Shown piece after piece: positions 23,635 to 36,942 of a stretch of 64,000 nucleotides of DNA; position 1 is the stretch's first letter, and each line of letters starts with the position of its first letter. A program made the position numbers and the translations under genes. The stretch comes from Trichobilharzia regenti. Its lineage: Eukaryota > Platyhelminthes > Trematoda > Strigeidida > Schistosomatidae. The notes beneath the pieces were generated by a model, which made no database searches, was not told the DNA's origin, and saw only the letters and a list, made by a program, of their open reading frames with translations. The stretch spans positions 87,828,903 to 87,892,902 of the forward strand of contig OX235262.1 of NCBI GenBank assembly GCA_944472135.2, given 5' to 3'.

Positions 23635-26600
23635 TTGACCAACTTTAACTTAAGAATAAAGATAAAGTTAGTATAACTGATGAGTTACGCTCAATTTAGC
23701 CTTCTCTGTATAAGTTGTTTTGTGATAGCCTGCAGGAAAAACCTACCTTCACAACTATGGAATATTTGGTAACTAGAACCGTCCAAACCATTATGTTTCC
23801 CCATTGACATTATTTCTACGCTTTTCAAACAGGATTTTATTAGAAAAGAATAAAATTCTAGTGTCTGAGTTTTAGTTCAAGGACAGCGGCTGTCATTAAA
23901 ATCACAGGCAGCCAGTTTTACGCAATGAATGACTGTTACAATGAAACGTTTAATGCCAAATATCTATTGGCAACTCTAGAATGACTCTTTACACGCAAGG
24001 TTAGTGACAGAATAAATATTCTGAAAAGCCGAATAGTGCACATTAGATCTAAGAAACCGCATGAATTCACGATGATTTTTATGTCAAATTAATGTAACTG
24101 CTTCGGTTTTGTCCACTGTAAATATTTAAGTTTTTCAACAATCTAGAATTCGAAATAACTTCATGTTTTTGAAACACTTTTCTGTCTATAGTTAGTGCTT
24201 AGCTGAATTCAAGGAATTTAATGTGTAGAAATTTAATTAAATTTACTTTGCCTCTATCCTTGGTATTCTAGTAAGTTTTGTTAAGCATGTTTTTGTTTGA
24301 TATCATTTTTCGTAGTATCAAATCAACCAACTTCATTTCGTGTACAATATTGTGGCCTGAATTCATGTCGTTTAAGCTGGACACCTCCTGTTGAGGGTTA
24401 TGAATGGAGTGCTTTACTTAACTATAACATTCTTTATTGGAAACAGTCGACACCAAGTTTAGTTAAAAAAGTCACAGTTCCACCAAGTGCTCGAGAATAC
24501 CTACTGTCAGATCTGGATAGCGGGACTGTTTATTATGCAAGCGTAAGTTCTTTGGTTTAACCTTTATGAATTCACATAAGTGGCGCCAATCTTTATGTCT
24601 CTATAAAATTAGACTAGTTAGTTCTATGCAACAATATTCGAAGAATGTGTTCTACATAATCTATGTAAATTGCGGAAACTACTTCACTAGGTACTTTAGT
24701 CAGTATCTTTAATGGCAACTAATTCAGATCTGAACTTGAGTAGTGCTAGTTCATATCTTCAAACAAGTTTAAGTTTCTCCAAGTAGGACACCTTCACTGC
24801 AACTGTCAGAGCAAAGCAGGAAACACTACGTGCCATCACTGAAGAATCATGCGTGGAAGACCATTGGAACTCTCTGAAGGTGATTTTAACGAAACGTGTT
24901 CAACGGTTTCAGGAAGAAAGAAGAGACAAGACAAGGAGTGGCTCTCAATGGAAACTTGGAAGCTAATAGAGGAGAGGAGAATGGTGAAAGAGAAAATGAT
25001 TCAATGCAAGGACGGACAGGAGAAGGAGACGCTGAGCTCAACTTACACAGCACTGAACAAAGAAGTGAAGAAGAGTGCTAGGAAGGACAAAAGACGACTA
25101 TACGACAATCTGGCCACTGAAGCTGAGAAAGTAGCAGGCAAAAGGGACCTGAGGACACTATATCAGATAACCAAATCTCTATCCGGGAAGAACCAACACA
25201 AGTGAAACCTGTAAAAGACAGCCAAGGGAACCCAATTACCAAGGAAGAAAAACAGATTAAACAATGAGCGGATCACTTCAAAGGACTCTTGAACCGACCA
25301 CCACCTCCAACCGGTCCAGAAATACCAACAACAGCGCGTACACAACTGCAAGTTGACACCAATCCTCCAACGAAAGCTTGAAGTCTTGAATGCAATCAAG
25401 CTTCTGAAAGCTGGGAAAGCAGCCGGACCAGATGGCACATCCCCTGAAGCACTGAAAGCGGACCCAGAGACAACAGCAGATATGCTGACTCAGTTATTGC
25501 GAAAGGTCTGGAAGGAGAGGAAGGTGCAACATCCAGCGCCAATCACCATCAATGGGAGGGATTTGAAAGAGGGTACTTCGTTCACTTATCTAGGGAGCAT
25601 TGTCTCAACTACAGCCAGTCGGAACAGACGAGGATGTCAAATAGAGTGAGAATCGGGATGGCAGGCGAGAAACACATTCATCAACCTGAAACAACCAATC
25701 TGGAAATCTTCGTCACTCAGCCAGAATCAACAACAAAATTCAGTCGGATTTTCAATACAAACGTCAAGTCAGTTAGCTCTTCTATACGGATCAGAAACTT
25801 GGCGAGCGGGTCACAAAGAATATTCCCAACAGCCTGTTGCAGACCATTATCAACCAACAACTGTCTTCGCTGGATCTATACTGAAGATCAGATGGCCGGG
25901 CCGGGCCGGGAAGAATCACCAACAAGAAACTATGGCTGGGAAGTAACAAAACAAGAACCAATCGCCAACCAACGAATATGCAGGAGAAAGTGGATATGGA
26001 TGGATTGGACACTCGCTGAGGAGGCCGCTGGGTGGTGACATCACTGGCGCGTCAGGCCATCGCTCGAATGGACCCAGGCCGAAAGGAATCGGCGAGTGAG
26101 ACGTCAGAGCAAGGGTGACATGGAGGAAACCTTGTGAAGAGGAACTGAAACAGTATGAACTAACATGGATGCAAGTGAAAAGTGGAGCAGAAGACAGAAG
26201 CAGGTGGAGACATGCATTTGAAGCCCTATGTTCCACTAGGAACCCAAAGGGAACAATAATAAGTTGGTAGGTATCTGTCTGCCCTGCTGGTGCATACCAA
26301 CATACCGAACACAGTTGATGTAAATAAACAAATGCTGATGAGTCCCAAACCAGGACGAAATAACTATCCAGTACTCCTATGTTTTCCAGTGGTTCTCTAA
26401 CCGATGTCAACTCATGATGAAATCCTCCAACCAATCAAACAAAATCCCTACAAATCAATATTTGAAAATAACAATTCAGTTTTAGCAGCTTTCTGTCGTC
26501 ATCAATTCCATGTTTATCCCTTTTTTTTAAGGAATATTGTCCCAATTACTACGATTGCTAATTAGATGTGTAGTTTGGCTTATTTGATAATATGTGTTGC

Positions 26601-28039
26601 TCATTAAATAATTACTTCAGACACTATGTGATATTATTCGGACTAGATATCTTTCATTTGTCTCAGATTTCTCATGAAGATTTTCAAAATAGTATAGAAA
26701 AGGCTTTCATTTATTCAAGAATCCTTCCACATAAAATCAGCGCGTTGAGAATACATACTGACAATAAATTAAGATTACTAATCGACGCATTAACGCTAAG
26801 ACAAACAGCATAAATCATGCAAGACCATTCGAGCATATCAGAATGAATGTTTCTGAATTCAAGTCCACTAATAAACCTGTATTTGAAGCCTTGACTATGC
26901 CTCATACTGTAGTCTCAGTCAAAAACAAACGAGTGTTATATTTTCAAATAAAGAAAAAAATCTTATCAAGTGCACATACTTAAAAACAACATTTATGTAT
27001 GTTTATCCTATAGGTGAGAATATAATTGTTTGTCTGGTCTATCACACGATCTCATACCTGAATTGGTCATAAAGCTCTGCATACATATTCTCTGCATGAG
27101 TCACATACTTTCCTACCGTGCTGATCTATGAAAGTACACGATTGATTCACATCTCTTTACCATCATAACAAACTGACTTATGTGTGTTGTCAATTGTAAA
27201 CTCACATTTCACACTCAAGATATGACCTTGTGGAATCAGAGACACTTAAGTTAATCCAACGATCACTCTTAGTTGGCAAATATGTGACAAAAGGAAAAGA
27301 GATCTCACATGCATATGTGAAGAAATAAATCGTATCTTAACTTCAAACTATGTGAGACACTGCCCACTTAAAGGCTCGTTTGGCGTAGCAAAATTTTTTT
27401 CAGTAAATCAATGTTTTGTCAGTGTCCCACCTTGGACGCCTTTGGTAGATATATGGACATTATCAACATAGACACAACAGTTACCCCTATCCTCATCAAG
27501 TTTTACATTTACAAATATAGCGAAATAACTCATTAACGTCGTTATTTTCAGTTTTATTTTTATCAAATGCTGTCCCAATAAATATCAGTCCATTAAACAT
27601 TAAAATGATAGGGAAAACTTGTAGTTCAGGTGGGTATATACGGTGTTGTTGTGTTCTCTAAGGTTAGGTGAATGATTTCATTGTCCATACAGACAATATC
27701 TTCAGCTATGACTTTTATATGAAATAAGAGCTTGGAGTTCTGCGTGGATCACTGAAGATGTCTAGAAGAATAGCGAAAACTTCGCAGTTTAAACCATCCA
27801 ACCTAGAGAACACAGCAACAAATAGTAGCATGTACAGGATAGTCTCATTTCATATTTCTGTAATGAACAGGCATTTACAACTGAAAATAGTTCAGAAATT
27901 CCTAATTAGTCTATATTCGATGTTACTAGGACTAGCATGTGTTCTATAGTAGAAGGAAGAGTTTAATGGACTTCTTCAGTCGCAGATAACTATTTGAATA
28001 ATACATTTTATACATGTTAAGAGTTTTGAACACATTATC

Positions 28040-28075
<36 letters not shown>

Positions 28076-31000
28076 CACTTTGTTCCAAACAATAATTATA
28101 CAGAATGGCATTTTTAACGTTTTCATACATATTGCAACAATTTAGTTCCTTTTATAAATGTGTACATACATAAAATTTAAAATAGTAATGATGGATGGAT
28201 GTCCCACTAACGACAATGGTTGGGGTCGCGCTAAATCACGAATTGGTAGAAGTTAGAATTCATGAGCCATTGAATCGGGTCCCAGTGGCTGAATGATATA
28301 CGAGCTCACTAGCCTTGTAACCGAAAGGTCCTGGGTTCGAACCCTGGCAGTGGGTGCGTACTGCCGATGATTCTTAAACTAGGATGAAACAACAGCTGTC
28401 CAGTACTCCCTGGTTTTCAATGGTTCTCTAACTGATATCAATCCGTGATCAACTCGTAAAAACATAACTAACCCTTACAAACCAAACCATAGAAAAGTAA
28501 TGATAATAATAAAAATAGGAAAACCACTGTGAACAGTGTTGGTGAAAGTATAATGAAGTATAAATAGATAATATCATGGGTAATACATGTGATAATAATC
28601 TCTGCTTATGCTTTGCAGTTCAGTTACTGATTTAAAAAGTTTTTAAGTTCTTTTCTGACATCTGACTCTTCACACAAAACCATCGCTAAATATGGTGTGG
28701 TATCATTTATATACTTAGTTGTACGAGCTTAAGTTCTTATGAAGTTTCTTCTGGTTTACCTGAAGAGATACAAGAAGAAAGTTGAGACAAGATAACTATA
28801 GCCAAATGCTTGTAAAGATTGAAGTGCCTGTTGACAATAATGTCAGTTGGTTGAGTCAAAGGTACACAACTAACCCTACTTACAGCCCTCAGTGTTTTAA
28901 GTAAAACGACAAAGACATTTTTTAAAAGTCTAGGGAAGAATAATGGTGACCAGTAAAGGATAATGGGCAGAATACATGAATTAAACACTAAGGGAAGAAG
29001 TTATGTCAGAAAGTCTCAACTTCTTAATGTAATAAGTTAAACGAAAATTTTTCTAAGAAATCAACAGGATGTTAGACGACTAATAGAGATTCGAAGAGAA
29101 ATTGATACCGAGATGAGATATACTCGATTTAATCCCTATCATAGTGCCGTCAGTATTACAGGAATCATGCTACTGAATCAGTTCACGCAAGTCTTGTTCG
29201 CATTTGAAACTAAAATCAACAATATATGACATTTAAATGGATATAATTTAAGACCATTTTGGGTGAGACCATCTGTTAACTTCAGACGAGAATTTATTCA
29301 TGTAAGAACAATCTAAATCAGAAACTACTGGGACAGAAATGGTAAGATCATCGGCATATTTAACAAAGTTAGTTTTGGAAGAATACGGAAAGTCATGCAA
29401 GAAGAAAGGAAAAAGGCCATGAAGAGAGTACAGCGCCTTGAGGCATATCACTTTCCGTTACCAACGAAGTTGATCGCTTTCCATTTAAAACAGTATGTTA
29501 TTTTCTACTCGAAAAACAAGAAGATAGCCACCTTGTGATCCAGGATTCAGCGGGTGCTGAAATCAGCTTGCTTAGTAAAAGTGCCTTAGGAATAGAGTCA
29601 AAAGCGGTAATGTAGTCTAAAAAGGAGGCTCGAACAACTTTGCACCTCTGTCAAAACTTTAAACAATATTGTAGTGGGGTACAAAAACGGCATCTGATGT
29701 GCTTCTACAACATTTGTAAGCAAACTGCTTTGGGTGATCAAAAGATTTCAAATATATGAACTACTATCTCCTTTGTACTTCAGAGTTTCACTTTACTAGT
29801 ACTTGAAAGAAAGTCACTTTCAAAATACTATCAGATGATTTATACAGCATCAGACTACAATTGAAATTCTTCATTAGTTGATTTAATGAAACTTAATATA
29901 CATCAAAGAAGTGCTTTCGGAAGTGTGTGGGCGGTTGTTACTTCCCGGCTACCCACACCGTGGAAGTTGATTAATTCTTCGGATACCTAAAACAGAAGGT
30001 TAGTGTTGCGTGACCGCAGAGCCCACGCGACAACTGCTTGAGCCGGTCACACACGGCCTGTATAAACTGGTTTCTGGGATTGGTTCCGTATTAGTAAACT
30101 TACCGCCGGTTACGAACCACCGTAGGGTAAGTCGAGATGCACAATTTTTAGGTCGACCTTTTCTAACCCCCTCTCTCCGGAGTGGAGAGACAGCATAGCT
30201 GGCATGCTGGTCATCTGAACAGACGTAGGAAACAGCTGGCGGTAAAACCATCACGTCCCCAGCTCGATCAGGAAACTAAATCCGTATTTGAGGAAGAACT
30301 AGCTAAACACATATCTGTGTTCGACAGCTGTGCTCACCCTGAAGAAGCTTGGAAAAATATCCAGGCAGCCATAGATACAGCTGTAAAAGCTGTGAATAAG
30401 GTAAACCCAAAGGTGAGTAAAAACCACTGGATCTCCACCGCCTCATCCGAACTGATAGATGCTAGAAGACTTATTCCGGCGAGCTCCGAATTCAATGAGG
30501 AGCGAAAGCTGCACAAGAGGAAACTTACGAAAAGTCTCCGCAAGGACCGTGAACAGTGGTGGGCGACAAAAGCCAAAGAGATGGAGAAAGCTTCGAGGAT
30601 AGGCAACACCAGGCAACTCTTTACACTCATCAGGGAAACGGGTGGGAGAAGACAAATCATTAGTGAGACAATCTCGGAAAAAAATGGCACTATAATTAGC
30701 TCACAGGATAGACGACTGGATCGTTGGAAAGAGCATTATGAGGAGCAGTTTAATTTGCCCACAGCCACGCTCAACCTTCCGAGCATCCAACACCTCCCTG
30801 AATGGGATATAGACACAGGTCCTCCGTCCCTAACTGAGGTTACTAAAGCTGTCACCAATCTGAAACTAGGCAAAGCAGCGGGACCTGATGGAATGACTCC
30901 AGAGGTATTTAAGTACGGTGGAGACAGCTTACTGTCTGGATTAACTGAGGTACTAGGCAGCGTCTGGGAATCAGAAGAAGTCCCATCGGGTTGGTGTAAG

Positions 31001-34000
31001 TCACTGATTATCCCCATATACAAGAAGGGAGACAAGTCTTCCTGTGATAATCACAGAGGGATTAGCTTGACTAATATAGTATCTAAAGTCTTAGGCTCAA
31101 TAATCATGCGTAGACTGAGTGGTGCTCGGGAAGCACAAACACGAGAGAGCCAGGCAGGCTTTAGACCAGGAAGAGGGTGTATTGATCATATCTTCACCCT
31201 CCGACAGATTCTAGAACATAGGCATTCCTACCGGCGTCCAACAGTCATTATATTTCTTGACCTAAAGGCAGCATTCGACTCTGTCGATCGAGAAGTTCTC
31301 TGGAGATGCTTGGCTGTAAAGGGAATTCCGAGAAAATATATTGCACTGATTAAGGCACTCTACTCGTACTCATACAGCCAGGTGAGGGCTTACGGCGAGC
31401 TGTCATCTGAACTGATGACGACCAGTGGTGTCCGTCAAGGATGCCCATTATCTCCTTTTCTATTCAACTTCATCATAGATGTGTTAATGGACTTAACCCT
31501 AGGTGACTTCAGCGACTCAGGGATTGACTTGCTACCAGGGAATAATCTCGTTGACTTGGAATATGCAGACGATATAGTCCTTCTAGGCGAAGACGCTGAC
31601 GAAATGCAGAGTCTTCTAAACACCTTGAGCCGCAATCTACGAATGTTTGGCATGCGATTCGCTCCCGCCAAATGCAAGATGATGTTACAGGACTGGACTA
31701 CATCGACGCCTAGTTTAAAAATAGGAAGTGAAGTGGTAGAGCACGTTGACCGCTTCACTTATTTGGGAAGTACCATCAGCCCCAACGGGCTGATCTCTGA
31801 CGAAATCTCAGCACGAATACAAGGGGCTCGTTTCGCATTTGTTAGTTTACGCCGACTCTGGCGTAGACGAGATGTTCGACTATCGACCAAAGGGCGGGTG
31901 TACTGCTCATCAGTCCGCTCCGTCCTCCTTTATGGTTGTGAGACCTGGCCACTGAGAGTGGAAGACATGAAAAGACTAGCTGTCTTTGATCATAGGTGCC
32001 TGCGTTCTATTTCCCGTGTAAAGTGGCATAATAAGGTGAGCAACATGGAGGTTAGGCGTAGAGTTCTAGGTAAACAGGGGAAATCAATCGACGAAGTCGT
32101 GAAGCTACAAAGACTGAGATGGTTAGGACATGTGTTACGTATGCCAAGTCATCGCCTCCCTCGACGAGCAATGTTAGCGGATATAGGGTCAGGCTGGAAA
32201 AAAGCTAGCGGCGGTCAAACAAAAACTTGGCATCAGTCAATGAAATCCACAACAGTTGGTCTAAGCCACGTAGGAAGGTGTAGACTTCCAGGCTGGGGTC
32301 CTCGGGACGGTAAAAATCTATGGTTGGAAACAATTGGTGACATGGCTCAAAATCGTTCTCAGTGGCGCAGATGCATCCACTCCTTGTGACTTATGATCTC
32401 CAATGAAACTGTTTTGTTCTTCTTTATTACTCCTTTGTCTCACACCTCTGCTCACTGTTTCTATTATGCTTTTCTTGTACTTTCTTCTCTTGCTTCGCGT
32501 GCTACACGGAGTGTGGCGACTTGAACTTCCGCACATTTGTGCAAAGTTCTATGTCGAAAACAGACAGACAGCTGGTCATCTGATGGAAACACCTCACTGC
32601 TGTTACACCCCTGTTCCCCAGCAGTACGACTTCGCCCTCAGACCCCCAGCATAGTATAAGAACGATTCTTACACTTAGCCGGTAACTGTTTTTAGTTTAA
32701 TCGCTGTCCTAACAACCTTCCTGGCATAGTAGGACCTACAGGAACATATGTTCTAGCCATTGTAGCTTGTTGAGTCATCGCGAGTGCAAGCCCGACCACC
32801 ACATCAAGGTAGCAGCTATCGGTCGGGGATATATCAAGCTAAATTTTTACTTAATACTTCTAATTAAGTCGTTCATCTCGCTTTGTTGTTAGAATTTTAT
32901 TGTTGGACACAATAAAGTTTATATATTATTATTCATTGTTATAACTCCTATAACTATAATGTTTACTGAAGTTAACCGTACATTACACACTGGTGATACC
33001 CATTTTGTTCATGGAGTGCTGTTATTATCATACCTTGTGTTATCACAAAACGGTGTTTCCTAGAGCTCAGTCGTATGATTTCCAACAGAGTGAAATTGTT
33101 AGCCAACTAGACAGGAATATGGATTCAATAGTCAAAAAAAACTAAAGGCCTTGATGATGAAACAAACTTCTCAATTGTTGGTATGTGCGGAATTGATTGA
33201 TTACATTTTCTAGACTATTGAGAGCAGTGGAGGACACTAAACATCTCTGTCATCCTAGTTCTGGACTCAGGACAAAGCCCAGAACCTTGAGCTTATAAGG
33301 TGAACATATGTTACTATACATGCGTCAGGATACAATGACCCATGAATTTTAACTTTTTTCAGGCTGTGGTATTCATCAATAAGTAGATATTTCAAGTTGA
33401 CATAAAGGTAAGTAAACAATAAATAGATTTTTACCAATAGATTGTAGACTGCTTTTCTGTCTTCTAGAACATTTGTTTGGGGGTTATTTATTCTTTTTAC
33501 GAGTGATTTCAGCTAGAGAACCATTGGAAACCAGGGAGTACTGTTATGCTTTGTATGCACAAGCATTCTATGCGTCAGGTACTCCAAATAAGATATATTA
33601 GAATATGTGATTAATGTTATCCGGAATTAAAATGCATGACTGTTAATCATTGATACCATTACTTTAGGTATGTTTCCTTTAATGTTGAATAACAGGTGTA
33701 AAATTACAATATCTAATTTGAGTACTATAATTTTACTCCACTTTTTCATTCATTCTACTTATATATATTTTTTAGATTCAAAGTGTATTTAATTTTGGTA
33801 CTGGGAATTCTGAGACAATAACATTTCGTACATTAAGTCATTTCGATATTCGTCTAGTTAATCGTTCATATTCAGGAATTACAGTTGAATGGTATTTCAG
33901 TTCGATGCCGTATACATTCATTGTAAGTTATTTTACTCTGTTGTGCACAAGGCGTTCGATTTTTCAGCTTCTTTATGAATAGTATCGAAGCTTTTTAGTT

Positions 34001-36900
34001 TATTTTAAATATAATATTGTGAGTACTTGTCACTTCAGCGTCGATAATTTGAATACTCGTAAAGGAGGGTTACTCAAACACTAAAGTAAAGTAAGGCTGA
34101 ATTTAGAGTAAAAGATGAAAGGGTTTGAACTTATTGTCTGTTTTTTTTCATAATCAAATTCATTCGCCAAAATTTATGAAAAGTCAGAAGTACGAATAAA
34201 TAGTAACAACTGATACTCGTTTTATATTAATTCATTCCTATGACCACCTGGTTCACGGCACTGGTACTCGACACTGTAAATCTCACTATAAAACAGCGAT
34301 TTTGCGCATATCGTTTGCATGATAAGGTCAATATGGGAACCCAGCAATATGTTATTAACCAGGAGATTAATGAGTCTACTGTATGTTTGTCCTATGTGCA
34401 TATAAAATTATGTCAGGAACTGGTGTAGGTATTTCGGTTTCATCTTTTTACAGGAAGAACATGTAACCGACTTATCATCACACTGTTACGTAAAACAGCT
34501 TTTTATAAGATCGACAATCTTTCTCTGAATTAGTTTAATTTCTGTAGTATAGTTAGATGGATATCATTTAGTCATAGTCATGTTGTGTGTGTAATCGGTG
34601 TCCTAAATTCGATGTCGTGCTATTTATCAAATTCCACTGAAAACTATGAGTTTTGAAATCTTCACTAATCGATTCGAAATATCATTTATCCTTTCCAATC
34701 AATAATTAATCTCAAACATTTTTGTTCGTCTGGATTTATATATATATAAGTATTTTCAATATTTATTGGGTTTTCCATGAATAATTCTATTTGCGTAACT
34801 ATAGTAACACCGTTGTCATGGTAATAATTCCACTGAATTCTTTCTACCTATATTTGAAACTTGGCCATGATAGTTAATGTTGTGTTTAGTGCTTGAATGA
34901 ATAATAATATCACTAAATGATTTTCATTTTTTGTTTCGATTAGATATATTTAATTGACTGACTGCTGTTTATATTTATTTGGTTTAAGTGGTACTGTATT
35001 ATTATTATTTGTTGGTAAGATATCCAACTTAGGAGACGAAAATTAAGTATGAGTCATCTTTTCATTTAGTCGTATAAGACGACGAATGTTCAACATACAT
35101 GTTGATTAATACACGTATGTGAGAGTACAGTCTATCTCCACATTCATCTATGTTTTCTCACCCTGAATTTGTTTCACATGAATCTTTTTTTCTGTAATGC
35201 TTAACTGTCGATTTAATAATCACGTCAAAGGCTCTGAATATATACCGAAATATCTTATATTTTATTCTATAATTACAATAACCCCAGCATTGAAAAGTAA
35301 ATAACAGGCATTTTCTGAAGTCATTAATCTGACCTGTTCGAACGAATTATGAGTAATAACATTTTTCCGTTTGCCTACATTTGTGTTATAATAAGGGTGG
35401 AGGTTGACGATGTCAAAATATCTTACAGTACTTCATTTAGGTGTGATAAAGTCATAACACTGATGTTCATGTTAATTCATTGGAAATCCCCATTAGTACG
35501 TATAGAAAATTAAAACAAGTGATTCCACGATGAGACTATTTTCAACATATTAATTATCAGCGTATATACGCATGATTTTTGTAAGTAATGTAAATTGAGA
35601 TAAAATATTTGTGATTATAATTGTAGTTAAACATGAAACAAGAAAGCAGGTTATGTACTTTACAAAGCGGATCATGGAAAGTGTAAATTTTAGAAGTGGG
35701 TGCGGAATTAATAAGATAAGTTGTCAACTGGAGCATCACTTAACAAGGTGAGAATTACGAAAGACAAAACTGAAAAAAATAATATTGAATTAAGTAAATA
35801 AATAAGAATTGATTGGGTTGGAGACCAGCAGCCGGATGGTCTACGAGTTCGCCCCATAACCAGAAGGTGCTGGTTTCACACTCCTGAAGAGTCCCAAACT
35901 AGGGCGAAATAGCTCTCCAGTACTCCCAGGCTTTCCAATAGTTCTCCAACTGTTGTAAACTCGTAATGAGATCTGTAACCAATCAGATTCATGCAAACCA
36001 ACAGTTGATAAACAAATAAAAGTCACTGGTGAGATAATATTGGAAATCGCTAAAGTGAAAAAATTAATGCCAGTCATGATAATAAGGGGTATATTTACAG
36101 ACTCACATAAAAAGAAAAATAAATAAGGCCAGTATAAGGATGGGGATTATTATAGTTTAGCATAGACAGATTAGGACCGTGAAAAAAGGAATTTTTGAAA
36201 AAAAAACTGTCTGTGTATACAGAACTCTATTTCGATGAACAAAGTTCCAATAATACAGATGATTCGGTGATGTAATTATTTTGGCAGGTTGTTTTTCGCT
36301 TTATAGATAGTTTAAAAGGAAGAGGCTGTTGAGATAAGTTCATCCGCACTTCTAAGAGTTATGCATTTGATGAACCAACGTACAAAGTATATAACCTATT
36401 CCGTCTCTTGATGTTTCATCACGATTATAGTCACAAATACTTTGCTCATATATATTGTTGTACAGCTTGATAATATATTCATGATTAGTAATGACATATC
36501 GGTAACATGCATCCATAACCTTGAACTTTAAAGAAAACAGTTAAGGTTTTCTGTCCTTTTAATTTAAATGGGTGCTGGATGAGAAATGCAAGCCAATCGG
36601 GTGACCGGTATCCAATAGGCAAGCGTTATCTTCATCTTCATATCTGTAGAGTACAAATATTCTCCCCCGAAATGTTTCTTCACTCTCACTGTCTTACAAG
36701 TTGACCTTTAATAGTAGTAATACATGTAGGGTAATAGTAATAGTAGAAAACGCTCACTTTTTTCGTAGGATCACGTTCTCAAAGTGTTATTAAATCATAC
36801 AGGAAGTTCGAATGCACGGTCTAGACAGAAATGTTGTGTCATTTATATGACCGAATAGTTCCAGAATAATTAAGCACCGAGTGAGAAGTAGGCATTTATA

Positions 36901-36942
<42 letters not shown>

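Noticed and set aside
28041..28074. AAT run as a CRISPR or minisatellite array
   Set aside because: Simple trinucleotide repeat only; no spacers.
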